DNA from: Basidiobolus meristosporus CBS 931.73
Lineage: Eukaryota > Basidiobolomycota > Basidiobolomycetes > Basidiobolales > Basidiobolaceae
Assembly (NCBI GenBank): GCA_002104905.1
Contig: MCFE01000233.1
Span: forward strand, 1-64,000
DNA: 64,000 nucleotides
Direction: 5' to 3'
The notes beneath the pieces were generated by a model, which saw nothing but the letters and a program-made list of their open reading frames with translations, had not been told where the DNA came from and searched no databases. Shown piece by piece: positions 21,789-33,438 of the stretch. Within the stretch, counting starts at the first letter, position 1. The number at the start of each line of letters is the position of its first letter. Position numbers and translations under genes: made by a program.

Positions 21789-22590
21789 ACAGCACTTATA
21801 AAATGTTGCCAAGTTGGATCCCATTATTTGGTAGTAAAATTAGCCAAACACCATTGTGATCCCATCATAAGATTGTTAGAAGGTTCACTAATTCCAAGCT
21901 GCAGGTATTATGATGGTCTCTAAACATGATCATGACAGCTGATCCAGATTGGATCTACCAGCAGGACCAAATCACTCTTCATAGGGTATAAGCTATTGAC
22001 CAGAATATTTAGTTAATTGGGGACTGAAGTTACTTAATATAGGGGGTATCTATTGAAGTAAAATCTCTCCACTGGGAGCAATGCATTTGCTTTTCAATAA
22101 TATCCCCATACTGATGACTAAGTTTTGCCTGGGGCATTTCAAGCTAAATGAGCCCTTTGAGGTACAGGAGAAACTTGAAAGAATTGGCAGTATATTGCAG
22201 GGTATCTGCTACCCAAAGTACTTCCATGTGCTCCAAGGAATAGTTATGCACATATGTAACTATACAAATGCTAGGGCTGAATGAGCTAGATATGTATATT
22301 TTCAAGTGGCCTTTGGAAGCCATATCTACTAAGAGCACTGAAAGCATTGGGGGTCATAGGTTGACATTGTTGTAACACTTATCCAGAAATACATCTCCAA
22401 TGCCTAGTTGAAGCATCTACAGCTTTGATGCAAAGGAGTTTGAGGCAGATTTTGAGCTGCTATACTGTAAGCATGAAGCTGAATGCATATATCTCTGCTG
22501 CTACTATATCCATTCTCTACTTCATCTTGCATAGTGTGTGGAGAACATTGGGCCTTGCTTCTGTTGAAATATTGGAATATTTGGTATCAT
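21789..22590 (+). mobile_element. CACTA-type element (copy 3), left part
   Basis: Plus-strand equivalent of 9286-8740. After decayed DNA with a 'gatcccatca' phrase it shows M-H-L-L-F-N-N-I and F-K-L-N-E-P-F-E-V-Q-E-K-L-E-R-I-G (22081-22200). Remnants of the DUF4218-like segment ending in E-N/H-x-G-P-C-F follow near 22550. It is broken by stops throughout. The transposase resumes at about 25357, after a Harbinger insertion. Confidence 0.65.
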
Positions 22591-22805
22591 TCAGCAGCTA
22601 AAAATTTACTTAACAATTCCAGACTAGTCTTAGTCACAGTAGGACTCATCTACTGCCTTAACTTTGCCACTTTCTCCAGATATATGATCTTATGTTTATT
22701 CCCCTATAGTCAGGATAAATTAGCACTATTACCAAACATTATGTACTAACCCTGAAACTGCTAGAGAATGCTCCTGAATATTGAGAAACCCTCCCTACTT
22801 AGTGT
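22591..22805. other. Unassigned DNA between CACTA and Harbinger pieces
   Basis: About 215 bases with no match I can see to either neighbour. It may be where a deletion removed the left terminus of Harbinger copy B. Nothing else is seen. Confidence 0.35.
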
Positions 22806-22815
22806 TACAGCTGTA

Positions 22816-23500
22816 TTACTTCTCTACCCAGAGTGCTTTGTCATGCCTACTTCCAGCAAATGGTCCACTTGACCAGATGATGTCACCCTCAATGTCAGAC
22901 AGTGCTTGAAACTTCATGCAGTGTGCCTTGTATTTGCCAGGATAAAAGTGCCTCTGCCCTCTAGAAGGTCTGTTAATCCTGACTGGGAAGGTATCCAAAA
23001 TACTGCTTACATGGAACCTGTTGCTGAACACTCTGGTATATGGAAGTCTATTGGAGCTTCTGAACCTAGTATTCTAAGCTTGCTCAAAGTCATTCATACC
23101 CTCTGCAAGGTGGTACTCTGTTGCTGTCAGCTGGGAATGAAAGCTTTTAGGACTTTTGTTGCCATGGATGGTGGGATGAAACCTTGTGGGGCAATAGTTC
23201 TTGTAATAGCAGATAAGCTAAACAAGGGATTTCCCTGAGTAGACTGGGGTAGATGGTTCACAGTACTTGGTATAGATCTCCTCTGGTATGTCAAATGGAA
23301 ATCAAGTGGTAGTGCCGGGGTGAATGAGAAAAGACCATTCAAGTGAGTGAATTGTATTAAAACTGGTAGGTGATTGGGCTGAGGTGAACTGAAGTGATTT
23401 GGCGCAATCAGCTTTATTTATCTGATTTTCCATGCATTATGATTAAATTGCCATCAATGGCCATATATCCCATCATCATGTCACAAAAATCATCCTCAAA
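22816..23500 (-). pseudogene. Harbinger-like transposase, broken copy B
   Basis: Reads leftwards into F-S-N-R-F-H, the I-L-D-T-F-P-V-R-I-N-R-P-S-R-G-Q-R region, G-K-Y-K-A-H-C and S-G-P-F-A-G-S-R-H-D-K-A-L-W. It stops there because the left half, with the catalytic glutamate, is deleted. Frames change several times. Confidence 0.65.
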
Positions 23501-23656
23501 CAGTTACTTAGTATTGTTATTGATGCTCTACTCACAGCTCTATGATTAAATAGGAAATCTGCAACTTATAGGATCCAATCCATGTCAATGCAATTCATGG
23601 TGCATCATGCACAATATATGAAAAATTCAACAATCACATTAGCTTTCCTATATATT

Positions 23657-24683
23657 TCATATAAGACCAGGTTGATGCCAATACACTACTTTATAAGTAT
23701 CCAAATCAATCACTATGTTCCCTATACAAAGTCTCAACTCATCTTCAGTACAACGCAGACAAAACCCATCCCCCAGCTCACAAGTGAGGTCCAGACTGGA
23801 GAAGTCAATGTTGGATCTGATTGAGTTCTTACTGAGTGATTTAGTATGGCCCAAGTGACTATGATGAGCCTATATACAGATATTTGGGCACTACTCATTA
23901 ATCTAGCAGAACTAGATATCTCAGAGAATCAACAGAGATGGACAAAGCTCAGTAGAAAGCTGTGGCATGAGTTCTACATCAAGATACCAGCAGATGTATG
24001 TAAGAAGATATATAACAAGACAAGTTTTGAAATCAAAAATGAGCAGAGAGTGAGGGGATACTGTGAGGAAGCCATGCAGAAGCAATTTTGCATGCAATTT
24101 GCACAGTACAGGCCGGACACGTCAGTTTGTGCCTGATCTTTGGGAACCAAAGAGAATTTTAATGTGTTTTTGCCTTAAATGATTAATGTATATATGATAT
24201 ATTAGTAGAGCTAAGTGGCTTCCAAGAGCAATATACACAGGACTCATCCAGGCAACAGTTCTAATGTATAAGACAGAGGGTAAGTGAATACCTTGATGAA
24301 TTGGAAGGTGAGCTTAAGAGGAAGAATACAGACCACATGCAACAGCATCTAGATTGCACCAGCATGCCTTGCAGGACTCCTTACCATCCCTTAGAACTTC
24401 AGCATGCCAGCGCTTGTCAGTCCAAACTACACTAATACCCTTCACAAGAGCACCCCGCATCAAGTCAATGTGCTTTGGGTCAATGCATGTGCTCCACCAG
24501 AACTTGCCAAACTGCTCATTTAGCCACAAGCCCATTAGAGCAGGCCAGGTCATGTCAACAAGAAGCATCACATCAAACTCAGCCAAGGGCCATACCAGTG
24601 CATTAAGTCACGCCTGCATGTTTCATTGTATAACTCTTGTTTCTCTTGAGCCAAACAGCACATTCTTTTGCAACCCAACTTGA
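23657..24683 (+). pseudogene. Harbinger accessory protein, broken copy B
   Basis: The best run is 23846-24136, with L-L-I-N-L-A-E-L-D, R-W-T-K-L-S-R-K-L-W-H-E-F and Q-F-A-Q-Y-R-P-D. TGA at 24136 and later frame changes break it. It is homologous to copies A and C and divergent from the transposase remnant. Confidence 0.6.
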
Positions 24684-25356
24684 GCCATTGTAAATCAGTG
24701 ATCACTAAATCTTTGATATAAGCAATATCAAGGTTGTCTCCTATTTCAGACAGAACCCCTATAAATAGACACCCTGCATGCATATGCATCACCTGTTACA
24801 CCAGGCAGCCTTTTGATCTGTTTTACACCTACTGGGTTGGTTGTGTGCTAGCAATGACACCTTGTCCAATCACTAGGCTCAGGGATTTATTTGCTCCATG
24901 GGCAAAATAGGATATTTGAGGGTGAATCAGGTAGCTTGTGTATTAGTCAAAGAACTACTTGGGGGCTGGCAGCTTCAGGATACTTTTGTACCTATTAACA
25001 ACTGAGATACCATCCAATTGAAGTGATGGTAACAAAAATGGTAAGTATCAGTGTAGTTGATAGTGTGATTGGCATTTATTTCTATTCACATTAAAGAAAC
25101 ATATCCAAATACCTGATTTTACCTACTGTAATAGGGGTATCCAAGTGCCCATGTTATGCAAACATTATGAGTTGGTGCAATCATCCGTGCCAACCTCATT
25201 GTGTTGGATTATGCCATAGTCTGCAAGATTGTCCCACATGATGCAAAATATCCAAGAGCAATCCTGCCTACTGGTAACTATAATATTGCACCCATTTGAT
25301 CTTGGAGAGTGTGGATTGTGCTGCATGCCTTGGCATAGTACAATGGACCAGGTCTA

Positions 25357-26289
25357 ATCAGTTAAAAAATGCAAAGTTGGGGTGGGTGCAAAAAGCAATT
25401 GATTGTTGTTGGGAAAGCTTTAACAAAGTATGAAGGAGTTCTCCTGGTCGCAAGCCAAATTCTACACCATCTAATCTGGTACTTAAACAAGCAAGATCCA
25501 GAGTGCACCTACAAGGGGTACTACAATCCAGTAGGGATCAGGGATATATTGACCAAGTACCAAGAAGTTCTTGGTGGATATTCAGGAGGTATTTGTGGCA
25601 GAAGTGGTGGCAACAAAGAATATGTTTTCAAGTTATACATTTTATCATTAATATAACAGGTATGGCAACTCAGCAAGTATCACACTATAAAGTCACAAAC
25701 TTGTGGTGATAGAAGTGTGTCAATTGTAGCAAGTGTGTGCTTATATAGAGGTTAGTAAGCAGGAGGCCATAGTTCATTTTTCATTCAAACTATATGTGGA
25801 ATACCCAATGTAATAGTGGATAAGCAAATTATGAAGGTTAATAGTAAAGTGGAATATACAAATGGTGCAAGGGGAGAACAAAAAAGAGAATATCATTTGG
25901 TAAGTTGGTGCAGTATTATAATCCAGAACAAGCAGTAGGTTACTGTACTCCCATTATAATGCCAGGAAAGATTTGCAATGAGGGCATCAGAACATTGTCA
26001 AGTTTCTTGCTATAAAAGGCAAATGGATGTATGAAGGGAGCATCAAGACTACTGGAATACTATGCATTTCTCATCAGAAAACTGCTGAAATGCTGCTGGT
26101 CTTCCTACTCTATTTGGCAGTAAAATTAACAAAATGCTGTCACAACTCCATTATAAGATTGTGAGGATGGTCAATAGTTCCAAGCTACCAGCATTATGAT
26201 GGACTTATTGCAGGATTCAGATGACTTATCTGGATCAGATCCACCCCCTGGACCAAGTTATGTTTCATAGGGCACATAAGTGGATTTCA
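25357..26289 (+). mobile_element. CACTA-type element (copy 3), right part
   Basis: 25369-25656 resembles the C-terminal stretch at 8457-8236 (P-E-C-T-Y-K-G, Y-S-G-G-I-x-G-R-x-G-G-N). It is followed by the same kind of decayed 3' region as 8100-7700 and by terminal DNA with GATC/CCAT-rich phrases near 26120-26270. It is not translatable. Confidence 0.6.
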
Positions 26290-27100
26290 ATTGGTCCTCT
26301 ACCAATTCTCTGACTTTCTCATCACATACACTCAATCACCTCCTATATTTGTGTAAATTGATGGCTATTGCCTCTTTTTACACTTCTTACTTCCGTACTT
26401 GACTGATTAACTTACACTTTACTCATACAAGTTGATTTATTTCCATTAGAATTTCAGCTGTGTCTCAATTGCCAGTTGTAATGGCCTATACAAGTCCCTA
26501 TATTCTACACAGATATTGAGTCCAGCCTTACAGTCATCAAATAACTTCATTAAACTCACTGTTCAACCAGTATATTTGCTGTAACACTCTTTTTCCATAA
26601 TTTTAGTAGGAACCCTGTAACTTTATGCCACTGTTCTTCCTTTGGTACTCATATGTTCTGTTCTTCAGCTGGCACTGCAAGGTCTAGCAACTCATCTGCC
26701 AGTCTTTGCAATATCAATTGCATATACTTGATCACTTCTCCAGAAGAAGAGCTGCAACCTCTTAGTGTGCCTACCAATCGTCCAAAACTCTACAGTTGAC
26801 ATTAAGATACTCTTATGAGCTCTTAACAATGTTGCTTTGTCTGTCAATGGGATCTCCACTCTCTCTGCAATAGAGGGTGTGGAGGCAGGGGTAAATCAAT
26901 GGCTTTTCTCTGTAACCACTCTACCTCACTGGAGAGTAGCTCAATTGGCTATGCTTACAAATCTTGAGAGCACAGCTGTGACCTTGTTAGTATATTTTTT
27001 GGCTATGATAGAATTCAGCCTGTTCTGGGCTAAGAGCATTTATAGGTGAGAACTGCAGCTTTTTGTACACTTACCTGTGACTGGCTTGGGTAGACTTTAT
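26290..27100 (-). mobile_element. CACTA second-ORF end fragment (copy 4)
   Basis: Parallels 4690-5470 on the minus strand: the non-coding block around 'ggttctctgccaatt', then the acidic C-terminal end of the second ORF (reverse strand of 26640-26930). It is truncated at about 27100 by a gypsy-B LTR. Strongly decayed. Confidence 0.55.
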
Positions 27101-27101
27101 G

Positions 27102-27441
27102 GTGTATTACTGACTGTACTTTGTGAATGGGAGAGCTTGTAGGTCAAGTCAGTACCACTTGGCTCAGAATTACTTCCAATAGAAGGTAGCAAGCTGATAC
27201 AGACTTGTATTTATTCCGTCCAAATCTTCCTGTCCTCTCCCTTGGTTCAATTGGATAGATATATATATATCACTTGGGGGGCTTAGATAATAGACAATGT
27301 GCTATAAAATAAGGGTTTGCACACCTTCCTGTTATGGTAACTGCTCTAATTAGATAAGGGCAGGGATAGGAGGAAGGACATGTGGGGGAATCACAGGGAG
27401 GATACTGGGGGACTTTGGATAGGACTCTGGGGAGAGCTCTT
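27102..27441 (-). repeat. Old, truncated LTR of gypsy family B
   Basis: Collinear with the first 340 bases of the gypsy-B LTRs at 27988 and 34353, but diverged. Several CpG sites of the young LTRs are TpG or CpA here; for example GACGCGTG has become GACATGTG. It ends abruptly where a minisatellite starts. Confidence 0.75.
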
Positions 27442-27785
27442 TTGGTTGGTTCTAGTTCAACAAATTGGGTTGGAGATCCAAAAATTTAAAAATATTTTCA
27501 TCTATCCGAGAAAAGAATTTGGTTGGTTCTAGTTTAACAACTTAGGGGTTGGGAATCCAAAAGTTTGAGAAATATTTTCATCTATCCGAGAAAAAAATTT
27601 GGTTGGTTCTAGTTTAACAAATTGGGTTGGAGATCCAAAAATTTAAAAATATTTTCATCTATCCGAGAAAAAAATTTGGTTGGTTCTAGTTTAACAACTT
27701 AGGGGTTGGGAATCCAAAAGTTTGAAAAATATTTTCATCTATCCGAGAAAACTTTTTTGGTTGGTTCTAGTTTAACAATTTAGGG
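27442..27785. repeat. Higher-order minisatellite, two alternating units of 77 and about 80 bp
   Basis: Units start with TTGGTTGGTTCTAG at 27442, 27519, 27599, 27676 and (partial) 27757, so the lengths are 77, 80, 77 and 81 bp. Units 1 and 3 share 'caaattgggttggagatcc'. Units 2 and 4 share 'caacttaggggttggga'. All end in TTTTCATCTATCCGAGAAAA. The A-B-A-B arrangement shows that a dimer was duplicated. No coding role is seen. Confidence 0.9.
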
Positions 27786-27793
27786 TTAGTCAG

Positions 27794-27987
27794 ACTTTTT
27801 TCTTGTTGCTTTTACCTGTTGTTGTGCATCAGCATTTAAAACTTGGCAAATTTCACTCTGTTAGAAAATCTAGTACCATTACTGATTTTCCTTAACCCAA
27901 ACATAACTAATCCCTGTTATGGTTGATTTTATCACTTCTCAGAATCTATTTTTAGCTGTCACACCTGATCAATATTCATGTGGTCAT
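27794..27987. repeat. Fragment of CACTA-associated terminal DNA
   Basis: Alignable by eye with 4080-4260 ('gttgtgcatca', 'ctcagaatctat', 'agctgtcacac.tgatcaa'). It forms the left flank of gypsy B. Confidence 0.5.
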
Positions 27988-28465
27988 TGTGGGTTATTAC
28001 TGACTGTACTTGGTGAGTGGGAGAGCTTGTAGGTCAAGTCAGTACCACTTGGTTCAGAATAGCTTCCGATAGAAGGTAGCAAGGTAATAAAGACTTCTGT
28101 TTATTTTGTCCAAATCTCGTTGTTCTTCCTGGTTCAATTGGGTAGATATATATATCACTTGGGGGCTTAGACAATAGACAATGTGTTATAAAATAGGGGT
28201 GTGAACACCTTCCTGTTATGGTAAGTGTTCTAACTAGATAAGGGCAGGGATAGGAGGGGAGGACGCGTGGGGGAATCATAGGGAGGGTACTGGAGGACTT
28301 TGGGTAGGACTCTGGAGGGAACTCTTGGGAGAACTCTTGGGCAAAGAGTGGGTACTATATTGAGTACTCACATATCCCGGGGGTTAAGTGGGAGCTTTGT
28401 CCTCAAAGTTCTTTGACTAACTTGCTTCTCCAGGATTGATTCTGTTTACGGAGCATGGGGAGTCA
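27988..28465 (-). repeat. 3' LTR of gypsy B
   Basis: On the plus strand it reads TGTGGGTTATTACTG ... GGGGAGTCA, that is TG...CA on the element's own strand too. The tail of the extra ORF runs into it (to about 28417). Confidence 0.9.
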
Positions 28466-29610
28466 CCGTAGTACCATTGCTGGTTGTCACTTGCGAGGGG
28501 ATCGCAGGCGAGTACCTGATACCATTTGGTGGCAGAGTGGGGTGCGGCCTGTGTTGCTCGAGGGATGTTTTCCACAGAGCCAAATAGTTGGCAAACCATA
28601 GGGTTCTGGGTAAGTTCCTCGGGAGGGTCAGAGAACGAGAAAAGGTGCAATAGCGCAATAAAGTCTTGCTTCTTTATCTTGCAAACGTTATTGGGGCTTG
28701 TCCTTTTTGTGTTCAATATGACGGCGGGGGACCTTTTGAAGAGGGCGTACACTCGGTTGGCAGTCACCTGTTATTGATAACAAGTTTTTGCTTCTTCCGA
28801 GACATATTGTAGTTCTTCCGTAGAAACTGTGGCGCGATTGAGGCGCTTTTGTACTTGCCTCATGGTTTCTACAGAATCCGCAGCGGTTTCTTCGGCTTCT
28901 TGGAGTTGGACTTCGTACTGATTCCTGAGTTGTCCTATGGTAAACCACTGTAATAGTTGTAACACAGCAACTCGGTGGATTGCATGGGTTAACTGGCCGG
29001 TGTATTTAATCCGTTTGCGTATCTTCTCTAAGATGGTTCCTTCTTGGAAATGTGGTTCAAGATGTTCGCAAATTTCTTGGAGGAGTCCTTCAATCGGGAG
29101 TTCTACTTCTGGTGCTCTTGCAGCTTGTACCAGGTCTGCGTATACCTCAACAACCGTGGTACCTATTAATGGCAAGTATGCAACAAAACAGGGGGGCTCT
29201 CGAGGTCTTGTGAGGGCGCAACAGTTGATTCCTTGTGTCTTCTGTCTGACTGTGTCCAGTATGGATACAGGAATCAGCGCGGCGTCCTTCTCCTTAATGA
29301 TCAAGGAACCTCCTCTTAGGTGGTACACGGTCTTCTTGGGTAGTATCTCCATGCTTTGTATTGGCGTGGGTAACTTGTCTCGTCCCTCTCTGATTGTGTC
29401 TTGTATTAGTGTGACTGCTCCAGCAAACGACTCTTCATAGGTGGCTCTCGTCGTACGTAACGCTTGTACCATATCTCTTAACACTTGCAGGTCGGTTTTG
29501 TTTTTGATATCATCTTGGTTCTTGCTAGTGGGAGGGGTATTGCCAGTTTTGGGTGAACTGTTTCCTTTGGCGCCTTCCATATGCATTCTTTTGTTCTCCC
29601 CTTTGGGCAA
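28417..29610 (-). pseudogene. Extra ORF of gypsy B, downstream of integrase
   Basis: 279 codons open from 29610 to a TAA at 28771-28773. The same frame then stays open for about 117 more codons to 28417, inside the LTR, so the native product may have been near 395 residues. It begins Lys/Asn/Gly-rich, then shows helical, charged stretches and a Leu/Gln-rich coiled-coil-like C-terminal part (L-Q-E-A-E-E-T-A...Q-V-Q-K-R-L). There is no signal peptide and no membrane segment, so it is not a typical env. I recognise no family. It could be a transposon-specific nucleic-acid-binding or accessory protein, but the sequence does not say. Confidence 0.6.
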
Positions 29611-29715
29611 ACTCCCTCGCGCATATTATTTGTACCTATATTGACTAAAATCTCCTCTAATAAACTTCGAATGTATCCCGTGTCTTCCTCTATCCTTGTC
29701 CTGATAATCGTTTAA

Positions 29716-30810
29716 TCACACTTTGGTCTCAGTGATGATCGGTGGATCATGATGAAACGGTTTCAGATGGGCTGGCGCTACGTTGCTGATTGTCTTATTA
29801 TTCAGGGTGATGTTGGACTTTGGTCCGTGGTCCGAACTGATAACGGTGCATGGGCCAATCCATCGGGGTGTAAATTGTGGGCGGAACTTGAGGCCTGCAA
29901 CGGTTTGGTTGTACCACACCTTATCGCCTGGTTTCCACTTTCGTCTCGTTTGTTTCTCATTTTTGGGTGGAGGGGGAAGGTGCTTGTTAACATTTTTGAA
30001 TACTTTTATGTATAGGTGGGCGATACGGTGTATCAACCTTTCTATATAGTCGTTATGTGTAGTCAGGGGGACACCTTCCATTGTCAATCCAGCTTCCTCC
30101 CGCCACTTGGGTCTTTGTCCATATAGGATTTCATATGGGGAGAAACCCGTTGTTTTATTTGGTGTGGTGCGCATTGCTAGGAGTGTCAGTGGGAGCAGCT
30201 CGGCCCATGATTGGGGAAGTTCCCAGTGAAGCTTCTCCAGTATGCGGCAACACATCTGGTTCATCCTCTCGGTTAATCCGTTAGTCTGGGGGTGATACGC
30301 GGCCGTGAAGACTTGTTTCACGCCCATCATTTTACACAGGTGGGCCACGGTGTCATTCAGGAAGGAACCACCATTGTTGGACAGGAGTATCTGAGGATAT
30401 CCGTGTTGGCAGATGAGGTGTTCTAGAATGAATTGGGCGGTTGTCTTCTGATCTTTATTGAGGACGGCTTGGGCTTCTACCCACTTTGAAAAATAATTGG
30501 TAGCAATTATTATGTATCATTCTCCTTTCTTTGTTTTCATAAAGGGGCCAACAAAGTTGATCCCTACTCGGTGGAAGGGCAGGTCAACCGGTATTGGTGC
30601 TGTTGTCCCTATCTTCTGACTCCGGTTGAATCTTTTGCAAGTGGTGCATCTTTGTAACGTATTTGTAACATTGGTCATCATTTTTCGCCAATAAAACGTT
30701 TTTCTTAACATCTTATATGTTGTTAGGGGGTTAGCATGTCCTAATGACATATGTCTTTCTTGTATGATTTCTTCACGGGCTGCTAGTGGGGGTACCTTGG
30801 CTCTGGACTG
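29716..30810 (-). pseudogene. Gypsy-B integrase, two stops and both visible Asp mutated
   Basis: The zinc module ends in C-T-T-C (30517-30750). The catalytic core follows, then a GPY/F-type end (R-W-I-G-P-C-T-V, about 29830). A stop at 30811 separates it from RNase H, and TGA near 30517 splits the core. The first catalytic Asp reads Asn (G-I-N-F-V-G) and the second also reads Asn (L-S-N-N-G-G). The Glu in T-N-G-L-T-E-R-M is kept. All these changes are what deamination at CpG would give. The product would be inactive. Confidence 0.8.
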
Positions 30811-32553
30811 TCATTGGAGGAACCATAGTTGATTTTCTTGTACTTCGTACTGACACCATTTCCTTCGAAATTCTCTCTTCTGTTTGCTTGTAACAATGTG
30901 TTTGGGATACCTCCCTTTCTTTTTAAAGCAGATTACGTCCTCGTACTCATCACTGACATGTATTTGGCAAACAGGATAGCGACTGAGGAAGTCTGCGTCC
31001 TGGTGTTTCTTGCCAGCGTGGTGAATTATTTCAAAGTCGTATTGCTGTAGTTGTAGGGCCCAACGTGCTAGTTGGCCGGTAAAGTCTTTAGTTTTCATCA
31101 GCCAGACTAGTGCGCTGTGGTTCGTTACTATTGTGAATTGGCGACCATGTATGTATGTATGGAATTGTTTAATTGAATAAACAACAGCCAGACATTCTAT
31201 CTTGGTAGCGGGGTAGTGGCGTTCGTGTTTGTTTAGCAAACGGCTCACGTAACCAATTGGGTGGAATTTGCCGGGTTGGTGGTATTGTCCCAGTACGGTG
31301 CCTATACCAGTGAGGCTTCCATCACAGTTAATAAAAAATCTCGCATCCCAATTGGGAAATTGTAACACTGGCGGTGACGTCAGGGAATGTTTCAGCTGAT
31401 CGAATGCTCTCTTTTGAGGCTCTGACCATACAAAACACTGGCCCTTTTGCGTCAATTCGTATAGGGGGGCTGCTATTGTTGCGAAGTTTTTGACAAAGCG
31501 GCAATAGTAGCCGGCTAATCCTAGGAATCCCAACACTGCATTAATGTCCTTTGGTGCAGGTGCATTTTGAACGGCTTTCAGGAGTGACGTAGATGGGTAT
31601 ATTCCATCTGCCGAGATCTTATGGCCCAGGAACAACAATTTTGTATACAGGAAATGGCACTTCTTGGGATGTAGTTTGAGTTGGTTCTCAAGGAGTGATG
31701 TCAGGATACATTGCACATTGTGTATATGTTCTTCTACATTGGGGGAATATATTGTGATGTTGTCCAGATACACAAGGGCGCATTCCCATTGTAGATTTCC
31801 TAGCACCTTGTTGATCATCCTTTGGAATGTAGCGGGGGCATTGCACAAGCCAAAGGGTAGTCGGTTCCATTTGTATAATCCAAACAATGTTATAAAAGCG
31901 GTTTTGGGTCAATCTTCCGGGGCTACTTCTACTTGCCAATACCTGGAGATTAAGTCAAGAGAGCTAAAATATTTAGCTCCGATTAATCTGTCCAAGAGGT
32001 CGTCTATTTGCGGTAGCGGATACACGTCCTTCCAGGTGACGGCGTTCAATTTCTGGTAGTCAATGCAAAAGCGTCGCTTTCCGTCTTTCTTTGGGACTAT
32101 CACTACGGGGGAGGCCCACGGAGACTGGCTCTCTGTAATGATGTCGTCTTTTAATAAAGTTTCAATCGTCTCTTTGATATAGTCTGTGTCAATTTTCAAA
32201 TTCCTATAGGCTTTTTGCTTGATGGGGTATTTGTTGGCGTGGTGGATTTGGTGATATACCCCAGGTATATGACCAATTACTTGGTTCTTAGAGAATACTC
32301 GGGCAAGCGGACGTATTCCTTCTAGGAATTTGTCTTGTAACGTAGGTGGTAGACCAGGGTCCACATCTAGTTTGGGGAGTTCTTCTTCTGGTTCTTTGTT
32401 TGGAGGTGGTCCTTGGTCATTTCTGTTGACTTCCTCTAAGTTTAACAATGGCACTCCTCTAGGCAATGTCACCGTGTGTTGCCCGTTGTTAACCACTAAG
32501 CATTTCAGGCTTTGCGTTTCAAATTTCGGTGGTATCCATACTTTAGGGATCAA
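30811..32553 (-). pseudogene. Gypsy-B RT and RNase H, one in-frame stop
   Basis: 32553-31909 holds the RT N-terminal half (S-P-W-A-S-P-V-V-I-V-P-K-K-D-G, then F-S-S-L-D-L). TGA at 31909-31911 interrupts after A-P-E-D. 31887-30811 continues in the same frame with F-G-L-C-N-A-P, the catalytic box as Y-L-D-N (the second Asp reads Asn), and an RNase H with N-C-D-G-S and K-I-E-C-L-A. The single stop and the D-to-N change are consistent with CpG decay. Confidence 0.85.
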
Positions 32554-33395
32554 GATTCCTTCCAGTTGCTTGGATGCTTTTGCTTGTTGAATACGCTATT
32601 GGTGTTTCTAATGAGATCACCGTCTCACTGACGGGTGGTATTTTTATCACCTTTCGTGTGATGATCAGAGACTGCGACGGTTTCACCTCTTCAATTGTCA
32701 CACTGTTGCTACGCGCCTTGCTCTCATCGGTGATATGAATCAGTGGGATACTCTTGGTATCCCACCTGAGTTCAGATGCACTGTAAAGTATATCCATCTT
32801 ATGTTGGATAAACCAACTCTCGCCAATGAGTAAGTCGTTGGCTGTGACGGGTAGGACCACGACATCTTGGCGTATTATCAAGTTGCCTAGCCAAATGGGG
32901 CAATTAGGCACCACACCTACCGTTGTATCCAGTTGGTCATTCGCTAGCCGTACTTGAATGGTGTCGTTGGGGACTATATTTAGTTTTAGACGTTTCGCTA
33001 ATGACTCTGACATGATCAACGTAGAGGATCCTGTGTCGATAAGGGCAAGAATCTCCTTATTCTCTATACGTACCTTTACGTATGTACCTTTATTCAGTTT
33101 TTGCAGGACCGTCTGGTTGACATGGAGGGTCGTTATCTCCTTCAATCCCTCTATCAGTTCCTTGACTAGAGCCAGGGCCAGTCCCAGTAAATTGGTTATT
33201 GGGAGGGTTGCCTTGGTTTGCTCTAGTACCTTCATTATGGGGAATAGGCCATGGGAAGACGTGCTAGCGTTCTTTGTTTGCTTTAACACTTCTTCCCAAG
33301 GTTCATTCCGTACTTCTTCACCTAATTCTGCGCTCTTTCCTTTTGACAGAACCTCTACTACAGGTTCCTTTGCCTCCTCTCTAGAAGCATCATGT
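32543..33395 (-). pseudogene. Gypsy-B aspartic protease segment
   Basis: Open from about 33395 to 32543 in a frame different from both gag and RT. It has the retropepsin motif A-L-I-D-T-G-S-S near 33035 and the later I-G-E-S-W region. A TGA bounds it on the gag side and an 11-base overlap with the RT ORF on the other. The frame changes may be programmed or due to indels; I cannot tell which. Confidence 0.75.
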
Positions 33396-33438
33396 CAACG
33401 CTTCTTCTTCCGCACTTTGATTGTCCTGACCGGAGGGC

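Larger units (their letters stand above)
22806..25353. mobile_element. PIF/Harbinger-like DNA transposon, copy B (left end lost)
   Basis: Same plan as copies A and C: a decayed transposase on the minus strand (22816 to about 23500), a decayed accessory ORF on the plus strand (about 23657-24683), and a right arm ending at TACAATGGACCAGGT, a damaged form of the ACTTGTTC-type terminus, followed by CTA. The left terminus is missing. It lies inside CACTA copy 3, whose transposase resumes at about 25357. Confidence 0.7.

Noticed and set aside
27118-27245. tRNA B-box-like 'ggttcaattgg' in the gypsy-B LTRs
   Set aside because: No A box or cloverleaf around it, and it recurs as part of each LTR.
27442-27785. 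CRISPR-like array
   Set aside because: The spacing is regular, but the whole 77-81-bp unit is repeated and there are no unique spacers. The host is eukaryotic. It is a minisatellite.
28937-29440. Plus-strand gene of 167 codons
   Set aside because: It is the antisense shadow of the gypsy-B extra ORF, with no family signature of its own.
28771-29610. Retroviral-type envelope gene in gypsy B
   Set aside because: The position fits, but there is no signal peptide, no membrane segment and no cysteine pattern. I keep it as an unknown ORF.
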